This document shows positions 24,866 to 35,612 of a DNA stretch of 64,000 bases, one piece after another. The notes below the pieces were generated by a model that was not told where the DNA came from, did no database searches, and saw only the letters and a program-made list of their open reading frames with translations. Each line of letters opens with the position of its first letter. Within the stretch, counting starts at the first letter, position 1. A program made the translations under genes and the position numbers. The DNA is from Triticum aestivum (lineage: Eukaryota > Streptophyta > Magnoliopsida > Poales > Poaceae): positions 39,539,239 through 39,603,238 of the forward strand of contig NC_057814.1 of assembly GCF_018294505.1 (NCBI RefSeq), read 5' to 3'.

Positions 24866-25930
24866 GTTTGTAGCAGAAGGTACCGAATGCGCCGTAGTTT
24901 GTTTGTGAAGATTGTCACCGATTGTGAGGTCGCCTCCGATTACTTTAAACGTCGTAGATCCGCCACCGGTATCATGGGGTTTAGTGCATATCAAAAGATA
25001 TTGGCGACAATGCGGGTACTCGCTTATGGCATACCCGCGGATTATACCGATGAGTATCTTCGCATTGGGCAAGATACAACCACGGAGTCCGTCCGTAGGT
25101 TTCCCAAGTTGGTCATCCGGTTGTATGGTGAGTAGTATCTTCGGGCACCAAACGAGGAAGATACAAAGAGATTAATGGAAATGAATGAAAAAAGGGGATG
25201 GCCGGGGATGCTTGGTAGTCTTGATTGCATGCATTGGAGGTGGAAAAATTGCCCAAAGGCATGACACGGAATGTATTGCGGTAAAAGCCGTGATGCTACC
25301 ATTGTTCTTGAGGCCGTAGCATCGGAGGACACATGGATTTGGCATGCATTCTTTGGGTTTCCGGGAACACTCAATGATATCAATGTCCTCAATAGATCTC
25401 CTTTGTTCAAAAGATTAATTTCTGGGGATGCTCCAGCTTGCAACTACAAAATCATGGACAATGAGTACTCAATGGGATACTATCTCACCGATGGCATCTA
25501 TCCCGAATGGGCTACTCTTGTGAAGTCCATCAAGGAGAAAAATGGGGTGCCCTTATAAAGAAAAGAGGCTCATTTCACCAAGGCACAAGAGGCAGGCCGC
25601 AAGGATATTGAGAGAGATTTCAGTGTTTTGCAAGCAAGGTTTGCCATAGTTCGGGGTCCCGCTCGGTTTTGGGACAAAAAAACCTTGGTGAACATCATGA
25701 AATGTTGTGTGATTATACACAACATGATCCTAGAGGATGAGAGAGGGTTAAACCTCCTTTGTTTCTATGACAATGTTGGTACCCGTGTGCAACCGGAAAG
25801 AAACCCTTCTCGCATACACGCTTTTCTTCAAGCACATCGTGAGATTGAGGATGCAACCACTCATGGTCGGCTCCGAGATGATCTAGTAGAGCACCACTGG
25901 CAGTTGGATGGGCGGCGCATTGGCCCATGA
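24866..25930 (+). pseudogene. DTH-1 transposase (PIF/Harbinger DDE_Tnp_4), broken
   Basis: The conceptual product matches plant PIF/Harbinger transposases: an N-terminal block YFKRRRSATGIMGFSAYQK, then GSLDCMHW with the first catalytic Asp, GTLNDINVLN with the second, and DIERDFSVLQARF with the catalytic Glu. In-frame stops occur at about 25132 (TAG), 25262 (TGA where Trp is usual) and 25556 (TAA), all in one frame without an obvious frameshift. The protein would cut and paste the element, but this copy cannot make a full enzyme. The DDE residues themselves are intact. Confidence 0.88.
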
Positions 25931-26160
25931 TGTATCTTTGTTTTACTTTTCTATGTCCTATTTGATTCGAACAATTATTGTAATTTGCTCAAACATTGTT
26001 GTAATAATTTGAATGATTATTGTTTTATTTGGTGGTGTAATAGTAACTAGAATGATTATTGTTTTATGTCAAATGTGATGGAATTTGTGATATGTCATAT
26101 GATGAAATGTGATGAAATGTGTGATATGTGAAATGACAGTTTTAAAGGTTGGGGTTGAGG

Positions 26161-26230
26161 CAAAGACTAGAACCCTCAAATCCAACCCTTAAAGCAGTTT
26201 AAGGGTTGGGTTTGAGGGTTCTAGTCTTTG
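26161..26230. repeat. Hairpin in the right end of DTH-1
   Basis: Arms 26161-26193 and 26198-26230 are inverted repeats of 33 bp with one mismatch and a 4-base spacer (GCAG). Arm sequence includes AGACTAGAACCCTCAAA, which resembles the terminal inverted repeat, so it may derive from a nested terminal copy. Confidence 0.85.
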
Positions 26231-26326
26231 CCCCTGTTTTTCAACCCTTAAAAGTGCCAAAAACTGGCACTTCTCAACCCTTAAAACTGCTTTAAGGGTT
26301 TGAGGGTTCTACTAGACATGCTCTAA

Positions 26327-26974
26327 GAGTCCTTATTCTTTCTTTTTTGGAGAGCCAGGCCTTTTTTAGGAGCTTTTGAGAGCCCGGCCTAAGAGTCATA
26401 ATTGACCTGTTTGGCTTGCGTTACTACTCGGCCCATATTCAACGACACCTCACTAGCCCAAACAAGTGTGCATCATCGAAAAGACACTGAGCTCAAATTA
26501 TATAACTTGAAAAAAGGAGATACACTCTGAACACTGGAGAATGGTGATGCCCTCATTTAGCCCACCAGTAGTTCGAGACAATAAACAGTTTGAAACAACG
26601 ATATATACAACATTCAAACACTAACTAGTGACTACTACTGACATAAATAGCAAGACATGATAGTTCATAAGAAGTCTTGCTACACAACCAAAACACACCC
26701 ATCTGCAGCGCTCAGACTCTCGTGATCCAGACGAGAATGACATTCTAAACAGAGCCAACTATTACATAGTAAGAGTGACATAGACGAGGATGACCAAATG
26801 ACAAGGAATATGCATAACAAAAGAAAGAACTACCCATCCAGAACAAGCAGCAAAGACAACAAAGTCATTCGAAGAGATGATCCAACACCATCATAATTTG
26901 CAGCCCCGCTTCAGCGACCAATGATCCGGAGACACCAGTACTCCACCCTTTTGACGCAACAGCCCAATTACCTA
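26327..26974. other. DTC-1 DNA between DTH-1 and the F-box pseudogene
   Basis: No ORF of note. It should include the former upstream region of the DUF4283-like ORF and the 3' flank of the F-box gene. Confidence 0.4.
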
Positions 26975-29030
26975 TCAACCTGAAGGCTTGAACCACATCA
27001 CTGCCTGTCGTAATTGAGACATCCAAGGATCAAAGTTAATCCGGATGCCTTTGTCATTCTCACCTTCTTTTGGCTGCAGGCTGTATCGTTGACAATCAGG
27101 GGAGTTTGCTCCCGAACTCCTAGGGCTCGCCGTGTAGACACAGTTTTCCATAGCAAATAGAGCCTCTCTGCCATCAAGGTCCTTGCCAACGGTGATCTCC
27201 TGGTTAATCGGATAATTGAGTCCGAGAAACAAAGAGTGTGAACCAAGGTTGTTTACCCGCCTCCAACTAAAAAATCCTGAAGGCCCCAACAAGCTGGTAT
27301 CCTGCTCATAGACGTAACAGCCACTGTCTGGATACTCACGTATTTCACGGTGCTTGTATACAGTGGGGTTTTTGCAATATAACTTTTCCGGCTCATGTGT
27401 CTGAATGATCATCAGTCTTTTGCCGTCGTCTGATCGAGCGAGGAACAAGTTGTGCTTCCCTGTTTTTGGCAAAGGTGGTGTGATTACAAAGGGCAGTAAC
27501 TGTAGGGACACTGCATCATATCAAAAAGGACAGGCATTGTTAATGTAAGATCAGCATTGTTCAGAGTATGAGTAGGATAATGCAAGAAACAACATTGATA
27601 TGTCCCTGTTGGAACTGGGAGGAAAATATAGGGAAATGTATACTGGGTTCGAAAATATAGAAGTGCCATGCATGGTTATACTCATGTTATCTCACAATCG
27701 ATTCTTCACAGGAAACTACAATGTCATGCATGTTATGGAATCATGTTCTGTCCTCACAAACAAATTCTTCAAGGTAACTAACAGACCATGCATTGTTATA
27801 TACTCGTGTTCTGTGTGCAATTTTTTTGTGAGGATATTATTCTAGCCATTGATTGCTGAAGGGCGAATATAGGTATGTACACATGGTAAGCATTACAGGA
27901 TTTCACTACTTCCAAATATAGAGTTCTCCATATGCACATTTACTTTCCTAATGTATGGTTAGATGAAACCAACAGTGTGGTGCATGTTTCTACATCATGA
28001 AAATGAGGAAACTAACATGGCCATTAATACACACTCAAATTTAGTAGTAGTATATAGATTACTGTAAAATAAGGAGAATACCCATATATTCCTAACCGTT
28101 TGATTATTCAGGGGTACAAATTGGCTGTAATGACATGATCACAATCGCATGAATTAACTCATTCCAAATATAGCTGATTTACGGCGTCTCTAATACATTG
28201 CCATAGTTCTACTCAAATTCTGCTCAAACAGGGATATGCCAATCATCACAAAAAGTTCAAATAGTGTCATGGCGTCATCATTAACATGAGACGGAAACAA
28301 CTTACACGCGCCGTCCCAGCAATACGTGGTGCCATCAGCTTTGACGACGATCCACTGCGAGCTGAGTTGTCTCCATCTAAAGAAGGCACTGGCGTAAAGA
28401 TAGGCGAGTCCCTTGTCGAACAAGGCAATTAGCTTGAAGTCTGCGTAATCCGCATGTCGTGTGGACACTTGGCAGATTACAATCTTCTGCAAAACAAGGT
28501 CCGTCCAACTGACGCGGTAATCTAGATGACTAGGACCGCGATGGTAATACTCTATATAATCCAACGGAGGAAGGATAATCTCATGGGAGGTCTGGAAGTT
28601 CACGAGCACCAACTTTTTACCGTCTTCTCTGACGGCAGCCATCCTGTGGGAGTTCATGCCGACCCAGTACATACCTGCCAAGAAGTTTCTGGCGACGGTG
28701 ATCGGATCGAAGTCGAGGGAAATGATGTACAGTGACCCACTACATACCTGCAAAGAAGTTTCGGCTAATGGAGATCGGATTGAAGTCGGGGGGACATCAT
28801 GTACGCCTCCGTATCATGGTGAGCCAATCTCACAAGACCAGATAGCAGCAAGCAGAGTGTCTTGAAAAGCTTAGGCCTCGCTTCAACGATGGCCGTGTGC
28901 ATGCCCCTCGAGCATGCAGCCAGCCGCAGGGCGCTCAACATATCCATACACGAACAACAGAGGTCGAGGACGTCACTAGGAGATAGCTCCAATCGCGGCT
29001 CATATGGATCCTGCGCGGTTCGCGTTCGGC
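26975..29030 (-). pseudogene. DUF295-type F-box gene, decayed
   Basis: Read on the minus strand there are three pieces. At 28992-28765 an F-box-like start: SPSDVLDLCCSCMDML, LRLAACSRG. At 28753-28190 a middle part with LAGMYWVGMNSHRMAAVRED and LFDKGLAYLYAS. At 27511-26975, after an intron of about 680 bp, the DUF295 C-terminal signature LGSHSLFLGLNYPINQEITV followed by NCVYTASPRSS. The F-box frame has no ATG; the nearest ATG (about 29028) leads into it only after a one-base shift near 28985. A ~72-bp tandem duplication (about 28668-28811) brings a stop between F-box and middle part. Known family members are SCF ubiquitin-ligase substrate receptors. This copy is very probably non-functional. 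Confidence 0.75.
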
Positions 29031-30043
29031 CATAGTGGAGTTTGGAAGGTGGGGTTTTGGGGGGCTTGATTTACGGGGGAGAAGGCTGTCGGTGCTGGAG
29101 CGGCTAGCGAGGGAATAGTGGTACTGGGGGAGGCGAGCGAGGCGAGGGTATGCGGGGGCACAGTGAGATAATGAAGAGTGACCTCAGGATCTCCGGCGAG
29201 ACGGAGATGGAGATGGAGTGGTGCTAGGGGAGAGGGAGACGAGGCGAGGCATCCTATACAGCGGCGGTGACAGTGACTGCACAGTGCACAAGGTGAGGCT
29301 GACTTTGGTAACCCGGACACGCCGCCTGGACTGGTGTCACCTCGGGCGCACGGTCTTGTCACTTCACTGTGAGGACCGGATGAATAATAGTATTTTGACC
29401 ATCAAGTGTACCACAATTGTACTACTACTACTACTAGTAGGAGTAGTAGGAACATGAGTACACTCCCGTGCTAGCATGCCTCTGGGTTCACTTCATCCTC
29501 CAGCTATCATCCATATCGCGAGCAGAACCAAATTCTCGTGCATGCGGAAGCGCGAAGAAGGACTTTTCTTTTTTTGAGGACAACCGCATATTCCTTAACC
29601 GTAGTAGGAACATGAGTAGTACTCCCTCCAGTCCTCTTTTGTCTGCACATAACTTTTTTCAGTATTTCTCTAATTAGTCTGTGTATATACCCTTTTGCAT
29701 GCGCCCATTTCCCTCCATGCCCCGCATTCACAGCATTAATTAGCGTACGCATGAGCAGCTGCAGCCCGACTCCAGCCAATAAACTACAGCATGCAAGTGG
29801 GCCACTCTGTGCGCGTGGGAGAGAGAAAAGGCAACCGAAGAGCCCCTCCAATCCATTGCATGCAGCAGTCAAACCACCGCACCTCTCCTCATGCATGCAC
29901 ATAACTTCTCCCATTTACTTCTCCATCGGGAACCGATTTTCCTCGGCTTTTTCACTACTCCTTGATCTTCATTTGCATCCAAACCACACTGCATTCACAT
30001 TGTCTTAACCTCTTCACATCCTCCTGGAGTAATTCCGAAGCCC
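29031..30043. other. Spacer between F-box and exonuclease pseudogenes
   Basis: Contains the former 5' region of the F-box gene, a TACTAC microsatellite near 29420-29450, and upstream DNA of the exonuclease gene. No ORF is supported. Confidence 0.45.
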
Positions 30044-30052
30044 CCTATAAAT
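30044..30052 (+). promoter_or_regulatory. TATA box of the exonuclease gene
   Basis: CTATAAATA lies about 76 bases upstream of the ATG at 30128. Its retention means the promoter moved together with the coding part. Confidence 0.55.
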
Positions 30053-30127
30053 AATCATCTTCTTCAGTTAGATTAGCCATCTAATCCTAATTCTCCAAAC
30101 CATAGCCCTCCGGTCCAGCGGTTCCAA

Positions 30128-30855
30128 ATGGCGAAAGAGAGCGAGATGCAGGTTTTTAGCGTCCAACATGTCCTCGTCGAAGGCTCGTTGAGCATAGTTG
30201 CCACAGTCACCGACCACCCAAGGGTTGTTCGGAAGTGGATCAACAATGTATCCAACTCCCTCCAAAAGGTGGAGAAGAATGTCATCGGCCTCGACGCAGA
30301 GTACATGGAGCGTGCCACTGGGAAGATCCAACGCGCCGCTGTCCTTCAGTTGTGCCTCGAAGATGATGTTTTGGTGTACCACATCATACACGCGCCCTCC
30401 ATACCAGGTGCGCTTCACGATTTCTTGTCTCGGGAGGACATATACTTCTGTGGGCAGCCATCGTAGGGGACAAACAGAAGTTGGAGCCGTACAACCTTGA
30501 TTTGAAAAGCATCGCTGACCTACAAACCAGAATAAAAATTCCTGTAGAAGATTGTGATAAACCGACACCATACCTATTCGACGTAGCAAATTTTGTGCTA
30601 GGAACAAATCTTCAGAAGGGTGACGAGACGCTGGCATTAAGGTCGTCTGGATGGGAGAATTATCCCTTGACGTACAAGCGGATAAAATATGCTGCCCTCG
30701 ATGCCCGTGTGAGTTTCGAGATAGCTGCAAGGTCCAGAGAGCTTGTTGCGAAGCCGTCTCCCACAGAAAATGAGAAGAAGAAGAAGAAGAAGAAGAAGAA
30801 GAAGAAGAAGAAGAAGAAGATGTTGCACCAGCAGCAGGGCATTATGGATGGATGA
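30128..30855 (+). pseudogene. WRN-like DEDDy 3'-5' exonuclease with one-base deletion
   Basis: The first frame (30128-30466) has the ExoI motif GLDAEY with D56 and E58. The second frame (from about 30453 to 30855) has the ExoII region NLDLKSIADL and the ExoIII motif YAALDARVSFEIA, where Y-x3-D marks the DEDDy class. The frames are offset by one base: one G is missing from the G run near 30450-30453, producing a TAG at 30464-30466. The 3' end carries a long (AAG)n run coding for about 15 lysines. Known relatives degrade single strands 3' to 5'. It lies inside DTC-1 and looks like a captured intronless gene with its TATA box. A sequencing error at the G run would restore one ORF. Confidence 0.8.
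30772..30820 (+). repeat. (AAG)n microsatellite in the exonuclease ORF
   Basis: About 16 AAG units in frame, giving a poly-lysine stretch near the C-terminus. A long homopurine run. Confidence 0.9.
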
Positions 30856-31565
30856 ACTATTTCCTCTCTTGTAAAAAAAATATTCCCTCTCTATGTATAT
30901 TGATATCGATGGACTATTTCGATGGTGTGGATGTCTTTGGAACAAGTAGTAGCGTGGGTCCGCTTGACTATAAGGAACTATTTATCCGCCTAGCTTTCTC
31001 TACTACTCCTTCTAGTGATCGGTATGCAATGCATGTGTCCGTAGACATGACAGCTTGTCCATGGAAGTTCAACTACGGTGACCATCACGTTTCATCCACT
31101 GCCACTCGCGATTCCCACAACGCCGCTCCAACCCACGGCACCACGTCCCCCGACATGCACCTCACCCCTCTCGGCCGCACCGCCCCTCTGCCTTTGTGTG
31201 CATGACATGTGGGCCACCTTAAATGCGACGAGCATCAAGTTTCTACCACAGCCACACGCGATTCCCACGACGCCGCACGAACCCATGACACCACACGTCC
31301 CGCACCATCGAATTTTCATCCAGCGGCTGTGACACATTTCGTCCCGGGCATCAATCCTCAGCTGGAGTACTTCTGTACTACAGGTAGTACCCGCCGGTGT
31401 GGCCATCTACGCCTCGTAACGCCCCTACGCCCAGCTGTGGCACCCTCGCCACGGCCACGCCACCACCGGCCGGTTCATCTCGAACGAGTGAGTCGCGAAC
31501 CACACCACCACCATGAGAATGACATGTGGGCCAGCCGCATTTAACGTCCGCATGTCATTGACTCA
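30856..31565. other. DTC-1 DNA with short direct repeats
   Basis: Two copies of a block with CGCGATTCCCAC are at about 31107 and 31257, embedded in a C/A-rich region. No gene is supported. Confidence 0.45.
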
Positions 31566-31850
31566 GAGCATGGTTAATAATATAGCCGACTGCTGGCTAT
31601 ATGATGTTGCCACGTCACATATAGCCAAGCTTGTAGCCAGCAAGTACAATAGTTGAATATTAATATGTACTACTTTGTTGTTACATGACCCACCTCGCTC
31701 TCTCATCAAATGCCTAGGAGCACATGCTGTAGCCGGCTGTTAACTAGTAGCCCGCTTCTCTTCTCTTTCATCTTCTCTCTCCTCCAACTAAGCAAAAATA
31801 TAATATTTAATGTCTTACAGCCCGCCTACATCACCTTATTGTATTTGCTC
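31566..31850. mobile_element. 285-bp MITE
   Basis: Starts GAGCATGGTTAATAATATAG and, reversed, ends GAGCAAATACAATAAGG. Direct 3-bp duplication TCA at 31563-31565 and 31851-31853. Only the first five bases are clearly inverted, so the superfamily is uncertain. Confidence 0.6.
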
Positions 31851-31991
31851 TCATAGGCCGGGCACTAAGCCACTGAAGTTCGGTCCCGTGGGCCCCGAGA
31901 GGGAAATGTAACTCCTGCGGCAGGCCTTGTGGTGCTCCCGCGGTACGAGCTCGTGCCAAACCCAGAATTTGTTTCTTACTACTACCAACTA

Positions 31992-33436
31992 CTAGTAAGG
32001 TACACGTGCATTGCACGCATGAGATTCTGGTGGTTTGTGCATTATGCTTCTACATGTGGAGTCTTCTAGATTCTACATGTGGCAAAATCTGGTGGAATGT
32101 AGATGATATCCAACGGCCAGTAGTGCTCGGGTTTGCCATCTTTGTACCGTCGGATTGGCTTCATCCAACGACCAACTTTCAAAGTTATGGTTTGGTTTGC
32201 AGCCTAAGTTTGCCACGCCTAAGCTTAGGCATGCCGACATGTGTTTGGTTCATTGCTACACTTGTGGCTTGCCACACTTTTCTACCTACATGGTCCACAT
32301 GTCATGGACTCAACTTCTTGCCAAATCTTGCCACACTTGTGGTGGCCATTTTGTTAGCCACATTTTTTGTGGCAGACACACTTTGCCTAAGCTTAGTTGT
32401 GGCAAAGTTAGTCATGAATGAAGTTCAACCATGGAGTCTTCTAGATTCTACATGTGGCGGAATCTGGTGGAATGTAGATGATATCCAACGGCCAGTAGTG
32501 CTCGGATTTGCCATCTTTGTACCATCGGATTGGCTTCATCCAACGACCAACTTTCAAAGTTATGGTTTGGTTTGCAGCCTAAGGTTGCCACGCCTAAGCT
32601 TAGGCGTGCCACAAGTGTGTTTGGTTGCGTTCTCGTCTCAACATAGTTGTTCCCTCTTCATGCATGCTCAACTCAACACCCCTCTTCATGTATGCTCTCT
32701 TCATGCATGCTTCTAGTGTATTTGTGCTAATCTAGTGTGGACCCATGCACCCTCCATACACTCTACCAAACACCCAAAAATGGGTCGACAAGGGAACTCT
32801 TGGGATCATGCACCCTTCATACACCCTACCAAACACACCAGGCATGTGTTTGGTTCATTGCTACACTTGTGGCTTGCACACTTTTCTAGCTACATGGTCC
32901 ACATGTCATAGACTCAAATTCTTGCCAAATCTTGCCACACTTGTGGTGGCCATTTTGTTAGCCACATTTTTTGTTTCAGACACACTTTGCCTAAGCTTAG
33001 TTGTGGCAAAGTTAGTCATGAATGAAGTTCAACCATGGAGTCTTCTAGATTCTACATGTGGCAGAATCTGGTGGAATGTAGGTGATATCCAACGGCCAGT
33101 AGTGCTCGGATTTGCCATCTTTGTACCGTCGGATTGGCTTCATCCAACGACCAACTTTCAAAGTTATTCACACACTATATAGGGGCTATAGATATAGATG
33201 TGTCGGCCTGTTGCAATGGATCCAAAGTATATTTGTTTAGTGGAGTGCACTCTAAACACATTATCTATTTATTTTTCTCTAACCTTTCATAGCCATGCAA
33301 CCAAGCCACATAAGCTTCATGGGTGCCCCCCACATCATATTATTCATACTACGTTGACAAAAAAAGATAAATCACCCAAAACAAGATCTTCTCGTTTTTT
33401 GTTCCTATGATGTTGTGCCGTGCACGTACCTACTAG
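31992..33436. repeat. Element with three ~130-180-bp direct repeats
   Basis: Copies of a unit starting GGAGTCTTCTAGATTCTACA lie at about 32057, 32433 and 33039, each running through GATATCCAACGGCCAGTAGT. Between them a second unit (GTGTTTGGTTCATTGCTACA) is found at about 32239 and 32845. Outer ends CTAGTAAGGTACACGTGC and, reversed, CTAGTAGGTACGTGCACG look like inverted termini. The long ORF at 32006-32716 only reflects the repeats. Confidence 0.65.
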
Positions 33437-33789
33437 TTGTATAGTGGTAGTACTAGTTGTATAGTACAAACTTGGTACTAGTAGGAGCAGAGTAGTATGG
33501 AATGCTCCTACTCTATCAACGAGCCCCATCTGACACCAAATTTCTTGGCTTCCGTGCTACAGCTAGATCTTCCCCTCGTTTCTGTTTTCCAACCCGGCGG
33601 CGGACGGGGTGCGGTTTGCCAATAGTCGGTTTGCTCAATGGCGGTCCCACATGAAAGTGAAAATGCTAGGCAACACGCCTTCCCTAAGCTATGTGTCGTG
33701 CCGGATGGGCCGTGGAGTACTCCCGATTCCCAGGCGTGTGGGGGGGGGGGGGGGAGTGCGACGCGAACGCGGCAGGCCTTTTCCTTTTA
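33437..33789. other. DTC-1 spacer with G run
   Basis: No gene. A homopolymer of about 14 G lies near 33741-33754. Confidence 0.5.
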
Positions 33790-34713
33790 CTAGCAATGTG
33801 CCCGTGCGTTGCGATGGATCCAAAGTAGTACAATAGTAGTACTTGTTCACAAACTTGAAAGAAATCACTCTTGTTTTGATACACTCCTAATATATTAATC
33901 CCTCCGTTCCTAAATATTTGACTTTTTAGAGATTGCCGGCTGCCGTTGGAGATGCTCTTATGCTGGAAATAATAGAGTTACATCCAATCCATTTGAGTTA
34001 ATTGCGTGTATGATTGTCCCTCTATAAAAAGTTAATTGCATGTACCGTGTACACGTGACTTGCAGGGTGGCTACAGCTTCGTACAGAAAGTTAAAAGAAA
34101 CAAGTCCATCCTTAATCTTGTATTCTAAGTACTCTGTGGGTTCCACTGTCAGTACAGTAGCGAAAGAAGTATATATTAAATAAGTAATATTAATATAAAA
34201 ATCTAAAGTTAAAGACAGAATTTGAACTCATGTCATCGCGTTGCGAGCATCCGGCGCTAACCAGTCCAGCACATTTTTGTTGTAGACCATGCTGCTGATA
34301 TATCTCCATGTCTACTCTTATACTCCATCCGTTCCTAAATATTTGTCTTTTTGAGATTTCAAATGGACTACCACATACGGATGTGTATGTAGACATATTT
34401 TAGAGTGTAGATTCACTCATTTTGCTCCATATGTAGTCACTTGTTGAAATCTCTAAGAAGACAAATATTTAGGAATGGAGGGAGTAGAAAACAGATTTGG
34501 TGATGATGGTGTGCGTGCCATCCTGCAATATAGGCCATCGGATTTATATCTAACGGATAGGAAGAAAACTATGGCAATTTTGCAAAAATTTACCCACACC
34601 CCTCTCCACGTTTGCAAATACGCCCTTCCCTCGTTCATCCTTTTCTCTCACAAGATAAACTACTCATACAAATGCATCTTGATTTTCCGTGCAACGCACG
34701 GGCATCTAGCTAG
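33790..34713. mobile_element. Mutator-like non-coding element
   Basis: Ends are CTAGCAATGTGCCCGTGCG and, reversed, CTAGCTAGATGCCCGTGCG. The flanking 9-mers are TTCCTTTTA (33781-33789) and TTTCTTTTA (34714-34722), 8 of 9 matching, which fits a Mutator-type target duplication. It contains a Stowaway MITE and no transposase. Confidence 0.55.
34323..34484. mobile_element. Stowaway MITE
   Basis: Ends CTCCATCCGTTCCTAAATAT and, reversed, CTCCCTCCATTCCTAAATAT, flanked by TA on both sides. Length 162 bp. A truncated relative starts at about 33900. Confidence 0.9.
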
Positions 34714-34974
34714 TTTCTTTTAAAATAGTTACTGCGATAATTGGGTTCAAGTGATATATTTTATGTCTGCCCCGAATGATTTCGGATTCACTAGTAGTAA
34801 CAAAGAAAAGGTTGCCTTGTTAATTAACAGAAAACAGGGTGAAAACTATCACATGAGGCCGGTAAAAACGAGGCACACTGGGTTCAGCGTCATCGTCACT
34901 ACAGCTGCGCGTGCGCGAGAAGTCTACATATCGAGGGGGCTATTGAGCGAGGCACAGAGATACAATGTTTGAGA

Positions 34975-35345
34975 GAGAAACCAATTGCCAGATTACGATC
35001 AGATGGAGTTGTCACCCTTCTGCTGTCATTGTTGGGGTGGGGGAGGGGGAGGGAGAGAAAGACGTATTGAGAATGTGCGTGGTAGGCACAGAGGCACAAC
35101 TAGCGAGTGTGTGTGTATGTGTGTGTGTGTGTTTGAACGAGGAGTAGATAGATTACTATCAAGATCGAGGTGCCACCCTACTCCTTCGGTGTCGGGTAGT
35201 GTGTGTGCGTGTGTGTGTGTTTGAGAGAGAAGCCAGTCGATAGATTAGTATCAAGATCGAGGTGTCACCCTACTCCTTCGGTGTTGGGAAGTGTGTGTGT
35301 GTGTGGTTGTGTGGCTGTGGGTGTGTGTGTCGGGGGCGGGGGGGG
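34975..35345 (+). repeat. Tandem ~115-bp repeat with (GT)n
   Basis: Units containing ATCAAGATCGAGGTG and CACCCTACTCCTTCGGTGT occur at about 35158 and 35248, each next to GT-rich microsatellite. A more diverged unit starts near 34990. A run of G follows at 35334-35350. Confidence 0.75.
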
Positions 35346-35364
35346 GGGGGCAGTGAAACTTACA

Positions 35365-35612
35365 TATCCCTACTCTTATTAAAAAACAGAGTTTGTGATG
35401 ATCGTGTTCCTGCCATCCTGCAATATAGGCCATCCGATTTATACCCGACGGATAGGAAGGAAACTGTGGCAATTTTGCAAAAAGATACCCACACCCCTCT
35501 CCGCATTTGCAAATAAGGCATTCCCTCGTTCATCCTTTTCTCCCACAAGATAAACTACTCATACAAATGCATCTTGATGTTCGGTGCAACGCATGGGCAT
35601 CTTGCTAGTAGG
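35365..35612. repeat. Second copy of the Mutator-like element end
   Basis: Aligns with 34475-34713 in the same orientation, sharing ATCCTGCAATATAGGCCATC and GATAAACTACTCATACAAAT, and ends GGGCATCTTGCTAG. The matching left end is not seen, so it is a fragment. Confidence 0.7.

Larger units (their letters stand above)
17689..26323 (+). mobile_element. DTH-1: PIF/Harbinger transposon
   Basis: Terminal inverted repeats start GAGCAAGTCTAGTAGAGCC (left) and, reversed, GAGCATGTCTAGTAGAACC (right), extending into CTCAAACCC. The 3-bp duplication is TAA at 17686-17688 and 26324-26326, as expected for the superfamily. It encodes a decayed DDE transposase at 24866-25930. About 6.7 kb of its length is RLG-C. 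Confidence 0.92.

Noticed and set aside
32006..32716. ORF of 236 aa
   Set aside because: The protein repeats itself because of the underlying DNA repeat; no known domain.
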